Source: a virus. From it: DNA of 39,542 bases. Positions 1 through 7,416 of this stretch are shown piece by piece. Numbering within the stretch: position 1 is the first letter of the stretch; each line of letters begins with the position of its first letter. Under the pieces are notes generated by a model, which did no database searches, was not told the origin of the DNA, and saw only the letters and a program-made list of their open reading frames with translations. The DNA is taken from positions 1 through 39,542 of IMG/VR virus record IMGVR_UViG_3300021964_009322. The stretch is one strand, 5' to 3'. A program made the position numbers and the translations under genes.

Positions 1-292
1 TTGTTGTTGGTGTATTTGTAGGGGTTGGAGTTGTAGTACCTCCCGGCGTTTGTGTCACTGTAGGTGTAACCGAAGTCGTTACCGATGGTGTCGGTGTAAC
101 GGAAGATGATGGTGTTATAGTAATAGTTATAGTCGGTGTTGGTGTAGAGGTACCTACCGGTGTTGACGCCGGTGTACTCGTCAAAGTCACAGTAGGGGTT
201 ACCGTAGAAGTTGGTGTTATCGTAGGAGTGACTGATGATGTAACCGATGGGGTCGGTGTTTGTGTTGTAGTGACCGTTGGGGTTGGTGTTGG
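1..292 (-). repeat. Thr/Pro-coding low-complexity tract (left-edge gene)
   Basis: This degenerate tract codes for alternating Thr and Pro with Val, Ile, Ser and Gln in between. On the plus strand it appears as GGTGTNGGNGT-like DNA. Codon third positions vary from unit to unit, so the protein pattern is better conserved than the DNA. The tract continues past the window edge. Confidence 0.85.
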
Positions 293-493
293 GGCAATGA
301 TTGTGTAGTAATAGGTACCCCCATAAGTTTGTGGTGATATGGCATATGTACCGTAGAAATAATTAGTCTCCAAATCGGCGGGCATAGTAACAAGACCAAA
401 GTCCACAACTGTGGACCCTGTATTTGCAGTAAAAACAATATGAACCGTTTCCCCACTTAAATTATTACTGATTATTCTAATACCGTCTGCCAT
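1..493 (-). CDS. Thr/Pro-repeat virion fibre protein, N-terminal part (runs off left edge)
   Basis: The reading frame starts with ATG at 493 and stays open to base 1, giving about 164 visible residues (MADGIRIISNNLSGETVHIV...). Residues 1-67 look like a small beta-rich domain, with a Tyr-rich end around residues 57-63. From residue 68 the chain is a Thr/Pro tract of the form TPTPTVT, with a few Ser, Gly and Gln. This is the same low-complexity style as the 1436-residue protein encoded at 1026-5336, so two different gene products in this cluster carry it. The role is inferred: a tail fibre, whisker or capsid decoration protein whose tract is an extended, possibly glycosylated stalk. A TATTTAT box lies 5 bases before the ATG, with another 35 bases before it. 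The product length and C-terminal domain are unknown because the gene is cut by the window. Confidence 0.75.
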   Translation of the reverse strand, partial: MADGIRIISNNLSGETVHIVFTANTGSTVVDFGLVTMPADLETNYFYGTYAISPQTYGGTYYYTIIAPTPTPTVTTTQTPTPSVTSSVTPTITPTSTVTPTVTLTSTPASTPVGTSTPTPTITITITPSSSVTPTPSVTTSVTPTVTQTPGGTTTPTPTNTPTT

Positions 494-498
494 CTCTA

Positions 499-505
499 AT
501 AAATA
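499..505 (-). promoter_or_regulatory. TATTTAT box before the left-edge fibre gene
   Basis: In gene sense this reads TATTTATTAGAG followed by the ATG at 493, so the box ends 5 bases before the start codon. A second copy (529-535, minus strand) lies 35 bases upstream of the ATG. If the box is a -10 element, the nearer copy would give an essentially leaderless transcript, so the farther copy may be the working one. Only partial agreement with the TATTTATNNTAA form seen elsewhere in the window. Confidence 0.4.
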
Positions 506-541
506 CCACTATATATTACTTCATGAAAATAAATAATAAAC

Positions 542-994
542 TTACCAAGCCGATTCAATACTAAATCTTTTCCATGTATTTTCTGACACACATACATACA
601 TCATATCATCACCATATCTAATTTCACCTTTCCTACCTATATCGTTTGGTGTGGAGGGTATTGCTGACGATGAAAGGTATGCTGTATCTAACCAAGAAGA
701 CTCCGAAATGTTAGTACTTCCCAAGTATAGAGAGTTACTACCTAAGTATAAATCCCTGAATTTATATTCTGCACTTCCTAAGTCAAAAGTGTCATTAGTG
801 GTTGGGATAATACTACCTGTGAGGTTGAATCTGGTTCCATCCGCCTGTAATGATGTTGAACCTGAAAATATTTTATTAAATAATTCGGCGTATGTTATTT
901 TTTTGGCGTTAGTACCATCATGAATAATAATCAAATCAGTATTCTGTGGTGTACCAGTAAATGATACTAATTGTTCTATCGTTAAATTTGCCAT
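542..994 (-). CDS. Short tail fibre-like protein (150 aa)
   Basis: The sequence contains DLGSAEYKFRDLYLGSNSL at about residues 72-90. This kind of segment recurs in tail fibre proteins of marine and freshwater T4-like phages, where short beta-strand repeats build trimeric fibres. The N-terminus (NLTIEQLVSFTGTPQNTDLI, residues 3-22) and the C-terminal part (RKGEIRYGDDMMYVCV, then W and F) also fit small phage fibre or tip proteins. It lies between the two Thr/Pro-repeat genes on the same strand and has its own upstream TATTTAT box. I infer that it is a virion fibre component in the same adhesion complex. No enzymatic motif, signal peptide or membrane segment is visible. An antisense open frame at 651-923 is a shadow. 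Confidence 0.7.
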   Translation of the reverse strand: MANLTIEQLVSFTGTPQNTDLIIIHDGTNAKKITYAELFNKIFSGSTSLQADGTRFNLTGSIIPTTNDTFDLGSAEYKFRDLYLGSNSLYLGSTNISESSWLDTAYLSSSAIPSTPNDIGRKGEIRYGDDMMYVCVSENTWKRFSIESAW

Positions 995-1008
995 TTCTTT
1001 TTTGTTTT

Positions 1009-1015
1009 ATAAATA
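1009..1015 (-). promoter_or_regulatory. TATTTAT box before the 150-aa fibre gene
   Basis: In gene sense the sequence is CTATTTATAAAACAAAAAAG, followed shortly by the ATG at 994, a gap of 14 bases after the box. The leader is A-rich and has no Shine-Dalgarno sequence. The TATTTAT core and the spacing match other boxes in the window, but the downstream TAA is replaced by AAC. Confidence 0.5.
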
Positions 1016-1025
1016 GTTTTGTTTA

Positions 1026-4000
1026 TTAGTATGTACTCGATGTAATATTATAGTTATTCAAAATCTGAGTGGATGTTAACGCTGTGTTGTATAACCTTAT
1101 AACACCATATTCGCCTCTGAAATTACCTGTGTTGTCGGCGCCAGGATTCTCTTGACCGAAGAATATGTAATTATCTTGACCACTTGATTCATAAAAAATA
1201 CTTGTTTGAGAATCGTTCAATACCCCATCAACATATAGGCTTTGTGTTTGGTTTGTATTATTCCAAACCAATACCACTTGATACCACTGTCCTTGTACAA
1301 ACGGATTTGTTGAGTATAAGTAATTATTCTGCCATATCTTACCTCTGAATCTACCTGACTCAGCGGCTATTGGTGGCATATTCCACCCTGTCTGAGGATT
1401 TGCCTCTGACATTGACATAATATTACCATCAGAACTAGTTGGGTTAACCCATATTTCATAAGTAAATGATTGTGTTGCAGTACCCGTACCAGCAACTCTG
1501 CTAAGTAATATATAATCATCTATACCGTCAGTAACGATAGATTTGTTTGAGGAATTATATGTTGGACCATTAACTAAAGTACCATTGTAGTTACCTTGTA
1601 AATCTGTCCATACCGTACCAGTACCTGGGTATGAACTTGAATTACTCACATCTAAATTAACTAATAAATTAGTAGGGAACGGTGACGATGGTGATGGAGT
1701 TATACTACTTGTAGGTGTTGGAGACTTGGTTACTGATGGTGTTACTGAGATTGTCGGTGTGACTGTTGGTGTTGATGATGGTGTTACTGAATTAGTCGGT
1801 GTTAATGTAGGTGTAGCCGTTGGGGTTGGTGTAGGCGTTATACAATCATCCGCAAAATAACCTGAAACCCCACCGTGGTTATCTTGGAAAATGTTTCTCA
1901 TTGTTACAAAACTTGGTTTACTTAAAACTGGTGCGAAATAAGAATTAAATAAATTATAACCTAAAATATTATTTGTTTGAATACCCGATGGAGTTCTCAT
2001 ATTATCATTCCACTCAGGAGATAAAGAACCTCCCGCCCAAAACTCAGACATCTCCCACATACCCCAGTTAAGTAAATACATATACTCTTTATATGCTAAT
2101 TGAGCCTGTTCTGTATCACCTGACCAATTAGGTGCGTATTCACTAGGGTCAAACATACTATTGTCAATAGCTTGTTTCATAGCCAAATGTAAGTCAGTTG
2201 TTTGCCAATTCGGATTTTGTTCTGCCATCCAGTTTACCGCGGTTGACGAACCAGGAACCGCACCCATTATACCAAATAAGTGAACCGTATGGAAAATATG
2301 TTCAAACACTTCTTCAATCACAGTATCTCCACTTGTGGAACCACTATTGTACCATACCATGTCATTAGTTGCGTGAGTATCTAAGAATTCTTGGTATCCT
2401 GTATACCCTGTTATACCTTCATCGGTCAACCAATTAGGGTTATAGTCGTCTCCACTACCATAACCAACTCTTTGGGCTGTAGGTATTCCTTCATGTATTG
2501 TACCTACATCACCTCTTAAAGTGGCTACTAAATTATTTTGATATGACAAAGTAATCCCTGTTGCTGACGGGTCCATTATTAATTGGAACGAACGAGCCAC
2601 TTTTTTAGAGAATTCATCAGGTACCGCAACATTACCACCAACCGCACCGGCTATAACTTCTAATACACCACTAACATTTATACTTCTATCGAATACTGCA
2701 CCATTACTAGTATCGGCAGTTAAAGGTCCTGCGACATAACAACTAAGAAGAGCAGCGGCGGATGTTGTCGGTGTTGGTGTAGCCGTTTGAGTCGGAGTAA
2801 CCGAAGGTGTGATTGATGGGGTTAAACTATTAGTCGGTGTTGGAGTTGGAACAATACCTGTAGACATCACTAATAAATCGTCGTTATCTGTGACAATGTA
2901 ATTACCCAAATCATCAACCAATACATTATAAGTCACAGGACTTGATGTTGGTGTTAATGTTGGGGTCGGTGTCGGTGTTGAACTCAAATTAATCGGTGTG
3001 GCAGTAAAGTCAGGTGAAGGGGCTGGTGTATCTGTAGGTGTCTTAGTCGGTGTTAATGTAGGAGTTGTTGTTAAAGTATTGGTTGGAGTTATTGTTGGTG
3101 TAGGTGTTGGACTACCATCCGGAGTATTTGTCGGTGTAACTGTAGACGTTACTGTTTGAGTATTTGTTGGTGTAGATGTAGAAGTGACTGTTGTAGTTAC
3201 TGTAGGTGTCACACCTGGTGTTTGGGTCGGTGTTGAAGTTTGAGTTGGTGTTTGTGTTATTGTAACCGATGGTGTTAATGATGGGGTGACTGATGGAGTT
3301 ACCGATTGAGTAGGGGTATTTGTAGGACTTATAGTGTTTGTAATACTTGGAGTGACGGTTTGAGTAGGTGTTACCGCCTGTGTAGATGTTGGTGTGACAG
3401 TTTGAGTGTTTGTTGGAGTTACAGTATTTGTTGGAGTAACAGTCTGAGTATTTGTAGGAGTAATTGTCGCAGTTACTGTTGGTGTTACCGAAGCACCTGG
3501 CGTTTGTGATGGTGTTGGAGTATTTGTTTGAGTAGGTGTCTGAGTTATAGTTACACTTACCGTAGGCGTAATCGTCTGTGTGGGGGTAATAGTAACCGTT
3601 TGTGTCGGAGTGGCTGTTGGTGTTGAAGTTACACAAATCGCTTGTGATTGTGCAAGGGCATCTCCCGAACCGTTATCAACGATAGTAAATACATTACCAC
3701 CCGCAACCTCTCTAACATAGAACGTAGTCGCCGCCGTTGATAATAAAGTCTGCAATTCTGAAATTGTATACGGGTCTGTAGCAGCACTATCCTGATACAA
3801 TACCTGACCAACATTCAATCCGTTCTGACCGTAAATCACATCTTGAGGTACTGTTTCATAACAAACCGCATAACTATCAGTTGATATGAAGTAATAAGCT
3901 CCGTCAAGAGGGTTTGATAATGAAGGTGTTAATGTTGGAGTTACTGTCTGAGTCGTTGTCGGGGTAATTGTTACTGTTTGTGTAGGTGTTTGTGTATTTG

Positions 4001-5336
4001 TTGGGGTAAGTGTTACTGTCTGTGTTTGAGTTGGAGTATTAGTCGGTGTGGCCGTTACTGTCTGTGTAGGAGTATTAGTTGGTGTACTGGTTGGTGTGTT
4101 GGTTACTGTCTGTGTTTGTGTTGGACTATTTGTTGGTGTTATGGTCACTGTTTGCGTTGGGGTTATAGTAACAGTTTGAGTTGGAGTGTTGGTTACCGTC
4201 TGAGTTGGTGTAACCGTTTGTGTATTTGTCGGTGTAATCGTAGAAGTTATAGTCGGAGTTAATGTAACCGTTAACGTTGGGGTATTAGTTAAAGTTGGAG
4301 TTACCGTTTGTGTTGGTGTACTACTAACTGTCTGTGTCGGAGTTACAGTTGATGTCTGAGATACTGTCGGAGTGATTGTAGATGTGACTGTTTGAGTCAA
4401 CGTAGGAGTTACAGTATTCGTTGGTGTCACCGTTTGTGTAGGTGTCACTGTTTCAGTAATAGTTGGTGTCAATGTCTGAGTAGGAGTCACAGAACTTGTT
4501 ACACTAACTGACGGCGTCACCGTTTGTGTCGGGGTAGTGGTCGGTGTTTTTGTTAATGCTGGTGTTTTTGATACGGATGGAGTTACCGTCATTGTTGGTG
4601 TTACTGTAGGTGTTGGGGTCGGGGTTGGTGTAAATGGTGTATCAAAACTAAATTTAGGTTCAACAATGTAACGATAATTTGATGATACCGTTGGTGTATT
4701 TACATCTATGTCACGGTAGTAACTCTTACCTGAAACTAAGTTATAATTTACAGGTTTTTTAATTGTGAAAGTATTTGTCTTTTGACCCTTACCAATGATT
4801 AATAATACATCATTTTCCACCTCAGTACCATCCGTCAATAATAAAACATTCTTGAACGTTATCCTAACCTCAGTATCAACAGGGTAATTAGCAGTTGCCG
4901 TATATTCAGAAATGACCGAACCTTTGGTGTATGTTGCGGTAAGACTTATTTCGTTTGTCGTCTTATTTCTTCTACAACACATTTCAGAATCGGCAAACGA
5001 CTCGGCAATGGTAATGAAAATCTGACTTTCTAACGGTACCTTGTAAACACCTTCATTATTTGTGATAGTAAAGTATCCACTAAATCTACCTATTTTTTTT
5101 GTGAACTTTTTAGTGAATTGATATGAAACTATATAACCCGAACCATCACCTTTCTCTTTTACTGTGGCAGCTGAATTGGCAATTCTATAAATCCCCGTCT
5201 CAATATCATACATTGAAAAGGTTACTGTTGAGGCAGAAATAAGAGAATCAAGTTGGTTATACCCATTTCTTGATTCTTTTATTACTTCAACTTGAAGTTT
5301 AGGTAACGTACTATTTTTCTTTATATAAAATTCCAT
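1026..5336 (-). CDS. Giant mosaic adhesin/fibre: BppU-like N-terminus, Thr/Pro stalks, His-rich domain, LamG-like C-terminus (1436 aa)
   Basis: Several globular modules are strung on Thr/Pro-rich stalks. Residues 1-118 (MEFYIKKNSTLPKLQVEVIK...) resemble the N-terminal domain of BppU-type baseplate proteins, which attaches receptor-binding parts to the virion. Residues about 119-230 are a second beta-rich part with a Cys pair (120-121). Stalks cover about 235-470, 570-800, 826-860 and 1166-1218. Between them lie a small domain (471-569), a short insert (800-825) and a roughly 300-residue domain (861-1165) that includes a cluster EHIFHTVHLFG near residue 1012. Residues 1219-1436 have the pattern of a LamG/concanavalin-like lectin (DGIDDYILL, FTYEIWVNP, LYVDGVL, GVIRLYN). 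The gene begins 3 bases after the stop of the Cys-rich gene, so the two are probably co-transcribed. Role inferred: receptor-binding fibre. Domain edges are approximate. Confidence 0.75.
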   Translation of the reverse strand: MEFYIKKNSTLPKLQVEVIKESRNGYNQLDSLISASTVTFSMYDIETGIYRIANSAATVKEKGDGSGYIVSYQFTKKFTKKIGRFSGYFTITNNEGVYKVPLESQIFITIAESFADSEMCCRRNKTTNEISLTATYTKGSVISEYTATANYPVDTEVRITFKNVLLLTDGTEVENDVLLIIGKGQKTNTFTIKKPVNYNLVSGKSYYRDIDVNTPTVSSNYRYIVEPKFSFDTPFTPTPTPTPTVTPTMTVTPSVSKTPALTKTPTTTPTQTVTPSVSVTSSVTPTQTLTPTITETVTPTQTVTPTNTVTPTLTQTVTSTITPTVSQTSTVTPTQTVSSTPTQTVTPTLTNTPTLTVTLTPTITSTITPTNTQTVTPTQTVTNTPTQTVTITPTQTVTITPTNSPTQTQTVTNTPTSTPTNTPTQTVTATPTNTPTQTQTVTLTPTNTQTPTQTVTITPTTTQTVTPTLTPSLSNPLDGAYYFISTDSYAVCYETVPQDVIYGQNGLNVGQVLYQDSAATDPYTISELQTLLSTAATTFYVREVAGGNVFTIVDNGSGDALAQSQAICVTSTPTATPTQTVTITPTQTITPTVSVTITQTPTQTNTPTPSQTPGASVTPTVTATITPTNTQTVTPTNTVTPTNTQTVTPTSTQAVTPTQTVTPSITNTISPTNTPTQSVTPSVTPSLTPSVTITQTPTQTSTPTQTPGVTPTVTTTVTSTSTPTNTQTVTSTVTPTNTPDGSPTPTPTITPTNTLTTTPTLTPTKTPTDTPAPSPDFTATPINLSSTPTPTPTLTPTSSPVTYNVLVDDLGNYIVTDNDDLLVMSTGIVPTPTPTNSLTPSITPSVTPTQTATPTPTTSAAALLSCYVAGPLTADTSNGAVFDRSINVSGVLEVIAGAVGGNVAVPDEFSKKVARSFQLIMDPSATGITLSYQNNLVATLRGDVGTIHEGIPTAQRVGYGSGDDYNPNWLTDEGITGYTGYQEFLDTHATNDMVWYNSGSTSGDTVIEEVFEHIFHTVHLFGIMGAVPGSSTAVNWMAEQNPNWQTTDLHLAMKQAIDNSMFDPSEYAPNWSGDTEQAQLAYKEYMYLLNWGMWEMSEFWAGGSLSPEWNDNMRTPSGIQTNNILGYNLFNSYFAPVLSKPSFVTMRNIFQDNHGGVSGYFADDCITPTPTPTATPTLTPTNSVTPSSTPTVTPTISVTPSVTKSPTPTSSITPSPSSPFPTNLLVNLDVSNSSSYPGTGTVWTDLQGNYNGTLVNGPTYNSSNKSIVTDGIDDYILLSRVAGTGTATQSFTYEIWVNPTSSDGNIMSMSEANPQTGWNMPPIAAESGRFRGKIWQNNYLYSTNPFVQGQWYQVVLVWNNTNQTQSLYVDGVLNDSQTSIFYESSGQDNYIFFGQENPGADNTGNFRGEYGVIRLYNTALTSTQILNNYNITSSTY
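1680..1840 (-). repeat. Thr/Pro stalk 4 of the 1436-aa fibre protein
   Basis: A low-complexity coding tract of about 50 residues (TPTPTPTATPTLTPTNSVTP style). It separates the His-cluster domain from the C-terminal lectin-like domain. Confidence 0.8.
2755..2860 (-). repeat. Thr/Pro stalk 3 of the 1436-aa fibre protein
   Basis: A short low-complexity coding tract of about 35 residues before the 300-residue domain. It shows the same Thr at every second position as the longer stalks. Confidence 0.75.
2936..3629 (-). repeat. Thr/Pro stalk 2 of the 1436-aa fibre protein
   Basis: About 230 residues of Thr/Pro-rich sequence with recurring units such as TPTNTQTVTPT and PTQTVTP. Codons differ between units, so this is not a recent exact tandem duplication. 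Open frames on both strands inside this stretch (for example 3112-3636 and 3306-3509) come from the low-complexity composition. Confidence 0.85.
3926..4634 (-). repeat. Thr/Pro stalk 1 of the 1436-aa fibre protein
   Basis: About 235 residues in which nearly every second residue is Thr and Pro recurs every few residues (units such as TPTQTVT, TNTPTQTVTIT). It is the longest stalk and follows the N-terminal virion-attachment part. Such chains are expected to be extended and rich in potential O-glycosylation sites. Confidence 0.85.
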
Positions 5337-5339
5337 CTA

Positions 5340-7364
5340 TTACTGAACACAATTAACATCAAAGGCACACGCCACATCATTAGCAATAAAGTCAAAGTCA
5401 CAAGAGGCCAAATCAATATTGAAATTAAAGTAACACTGAGCAAGTATTTCCAAACAGTTTGGACACCAAAAATCAAACAAATTATAAGTATCTCTCTCAA
5501 TTCTGAAATTGTGTTGCACTTGAGGAGAACTTAACGGTTCAGTGTAGAATCTCATCTTTGAAATACCACCCATAAATGTCCCACCGAACGCAGGTTCCAT
5601 TTCTATATTTGTCTGTAACTCATTCAATGAAGTTGCGGATAGTGTCTCATTTGGCATACATTCAGGGTCTTGAATATACGGACCATCAAATGCCGTACAC
5701 CCTGAAGGAATTAAACTTTCCCTCAAACCTTGTGTACCACCACCCCATGAGATTGTGTAAGGAACACCGATTTGTTTTTCCTTTTCTGTGTTTAATTCGT
5801 GAGGTATAATTTCTTCAAAATCTTCAATGACCATGAAAAGATAACCGTTTACGTAAATTCTTAATACTCCTCTACGGTCATCAATTTGATTCAACCACTT
5901 CTGTGTCCATTGAATCTCTGATACTTTCAAATCGTTCAAACCACCTGGTTGTATAAGGTTTGTGGAAACTCCATAAGTAGTGGCAGTATAAACCTCCTTA
6001 CGTATATCTCCTAACCCACCGACATTCAATAAATCACAATCCTCAAGATATTTGTATCTTTCAAATACTGCGGATAACATTACCCATCTTTCCAAGGTTC
6101 TTTTAGACTCACTGATAGGGTATCCACAAACATCATAGATACCAGCAGTTGAACATATCTCGTTGATACAATACCCTGATGAGTAAGTCAAACCTGTCGT
6201 TTCACATGTTCCTGTTGTCACACAATCACCAGTGTACTTAATGTACTTGACACAAAGTTTAGGGTTTTTAGGGTCACCACTTAATCTCAATGACATCCCA
6301 TTAGACAGAATATCAAAACGAGGGTCTTCAGTTTCACCTGTCCATTTCACATCACAACCCCTACATTGTAACCCATTATTACGACTAATCGTGGTTGCAG
6401 TTGTTGGATAAATTTTGAAACAACTGGATGATGTTACACCCGTATCTGCACATGCACAAGTCTTAAAACAATTGGTTAGACCACTGGTTACTCTTTTATA
6501 CTCTTCAACCGTAGCACCACTAATACTCACACCGAAGTTACATGAAAAATCATTGTAGGTTTCAACTGAACCACTGGCAGGGTGATAGAATTTGTTTTCC
6601 GCTCTTGTACCAAAAAAGAAGAACGTACCAGCATTGTCAGGATAAACATCATTTAGATACTGTTGGTTGTCCATCAAAGTATACTCATCAACCTGACGTG
6701 GTTTGATTAGAGTTTCCATCGTCCAACCCTTATTTACCCTTTCAGGGAAAATTTCATAATCGTAACCGTGAAGTTTGTAGAAACCTTGGAAGAAACCACC
6801 ATATAATTCTTGGTGATATCCAACCGCGCTATCTATCTTGTCTACTATATTATATACTGTTTCACCTGTGTTACCTGAAAATCTATGGTTAGGTTGGTTT
6901 GTGAATGACCCCACAGGGTGTAGTTTCATCCTTCTATCGTGGTATAGTGGGTCGTGTGTTTTTCCTGTGAAAACACCCATTGAATAGTATAGGGTATTAC
7001 CTGTAATTTTGTCAAACATACCCACATCAATCATGGTAAGTCCAGCGTCACATAAACCTGTGAATCCTGTGTAACAACTCAAGTCTTCATTATTGGGGTT
7101 GTAGTAGTTTGTAGAGGTAAAAGTATTACCTGTATTAGGTAATCCCCAATACAAATTTGGCTGTGTTGTGGTACCTGTATTTGTTAGGTCAAAATTGATT
7201 GGGAGACGGTTACCATCGTCAATTCCAATAACCTTTTTTGAAAAGATTACTTCGTCGTCATAATCACGTTCGTCAGATGCCAAAGTAATATCAAAATACT
7301 CACTCGTATCTAATCTCACCTTGAACCTTTTGAAATTATAATTATTGATGTTCTGACCTGCCAT
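5340..7364 (-). CDS. Cysteine-rich virion surface protein with lectin-like C-terminal part (674 aa)
   Basis: I chose the ATG at 7364 (MAGQNINNYNFKRFKVRLD). A longer frame to 7433 would start inside the promoter region and add a hydrophobic stretch encoded by promoter DNA. The protein has about two dozen cysteines, several in pairs (NCFKTCACADTG, LQCRGCDVK, FWCPNCLEI), which is unusual for a phage tail protein. Around residues 500-630 the pattern RIYVNGYLFMVIEDFEE ... WGGGTQGLRES ... GGISKMRFYTEPLSSPQVQ resembles concanavalin/LamG-like proteins found beside fibre genes of uncultured T4-like phages. The gene is followed after 3 bases by the giant fibre gene, suggesting shared transcription and one structure. 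Function unproven: virion fibre or baseplate-periphery protein. Confidence 0.65.
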   Translation of the reverse strand: MAGQNINNYNFKRFKVRLDTSEYFDITLASDERDYDDEVIFSKKVIGIDDGNRLPINFDLTNTGTTTQPNLYWGLPNTGNTFTSTNYYNPNNEDLSCYTGFTGLCDAGLTMIDVGMFDKITGNTLYYSMGVFTGKTHDPLYHDRRMKLHPVGSFTNQPNHRFSGNTGETVYNIVDKIDSAVGYHQELYGGFFQGFYKLHGYDYEIFPERVNKGWTMETLIKPRQVDEYTLMDNQQYLNDVYPDNAGTFFFFGTRAENKFYHPASGSVETYNDFSCNFGVSISGATVEEYKRVTSGLTNCFKTCACADTGVTSSSCFKIYPTTATTISRNNGLQCRGCDVKWTGETEDPRFDILSNGMSLRLSGDPKNPKLCVKYIKYTGDCVTTGTCETTGLTYSSGYCINEICSTAGIYDVCGYPISESKRTLERWVMLSAVFERYKYLEDCDLLNVGGLGDIRKEVYTATTYGVSTNLIQPGGLNDLKVSEIQWTQKWLNQIDDRRGVLRIYVNGYLFMVIEDFEEIIPHELNTEKEKQIGVPYTISWGGGTQGLRESLIPSGCTAFDGPYIQDPECMPNETLSATSLNELQTNIEMEPAFGGTFMGGISKMRFYTEPLSSPQVQHNFRIERDTYNLFDFWCPNCLEILAQCYFNFNIDLASCDFDFIANDVACAFDVNCVQ

Positions 7365-7372
7365 TCCCTTTT

Positions 7373-7384
7373 TTATGATAAATA
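7373..7384 (-). promoter_or_regulatory. Candidate late promoter TATTTATCATAA (minus)
   Basis: In gene sense the sequence is AAGTATTTATCATAA, and the ATG of the Cys-rich protein gene (7364) follows 8 bases after the motif. It is an exact match to the TATTTATNNTAA form. It lies back to back with the plus-strand copy at 7397-7408. Confidence 0.6.
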
Positions 7385-7396
7385 CTTTCTTTGTTG

Positions 7397-7408
7397 TATT
7401 TATAGTAA
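7397..7408 (+). promoter_or_regulatory. Candidate late promoter TATTTATAGTAA (plus)
   Basis: An exact TATTTATNNTAA match, 8 bases before the ATG at 7417. The same 12 bases stand before the gene at 29788. The spacing supports choosing 7417 rather than 7375 or 7411 as the start of the downstream gene. The reverse complement contains TATAAATA, the T4 late -10 sequence, but that orientation is not kept at the other sites. Confidence 0.6.
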
Positions 7409-7416
7409 AAATGAAT

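Noticed and set aside
2281-2330. Zincin-type HExxH protease motif in the fibre protein
   Set aside because: The actual sequence is EHIFHTVH, which has neither HExxH nor HxxEH, so no protease call is made; the His cluster is reported only as a finding.
3112-4262. Open frames on both strands inside the Thr/Pro tracts (3112-3636, 3306-3509, 3978-4262)
   Set aside because: They are a consequence of the low-complexity DNA. They show Cys/Trp/Arg- or Tyr/Asn-rich nonsense-like proteins, while the long frame is continuous with globular domains on both ends.
1-4634. CRISPR array or other regular DNA repeat in the GGTGT-rich stretches
   Set aside because: Units are short, degenerate and without equal spacers, and the frame codes through them as Thr/Pro protein.
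7397-7404. T4-type late promoter TATAAATA on the minus strand
   Set aside because: It is the reverse complement of the plus-strand TATTTATA. The minus gene has its own TATTTATCATAA closer to the ATG, and the other sites keep TATTTAT in sense, so the T4 orientation is not supported.
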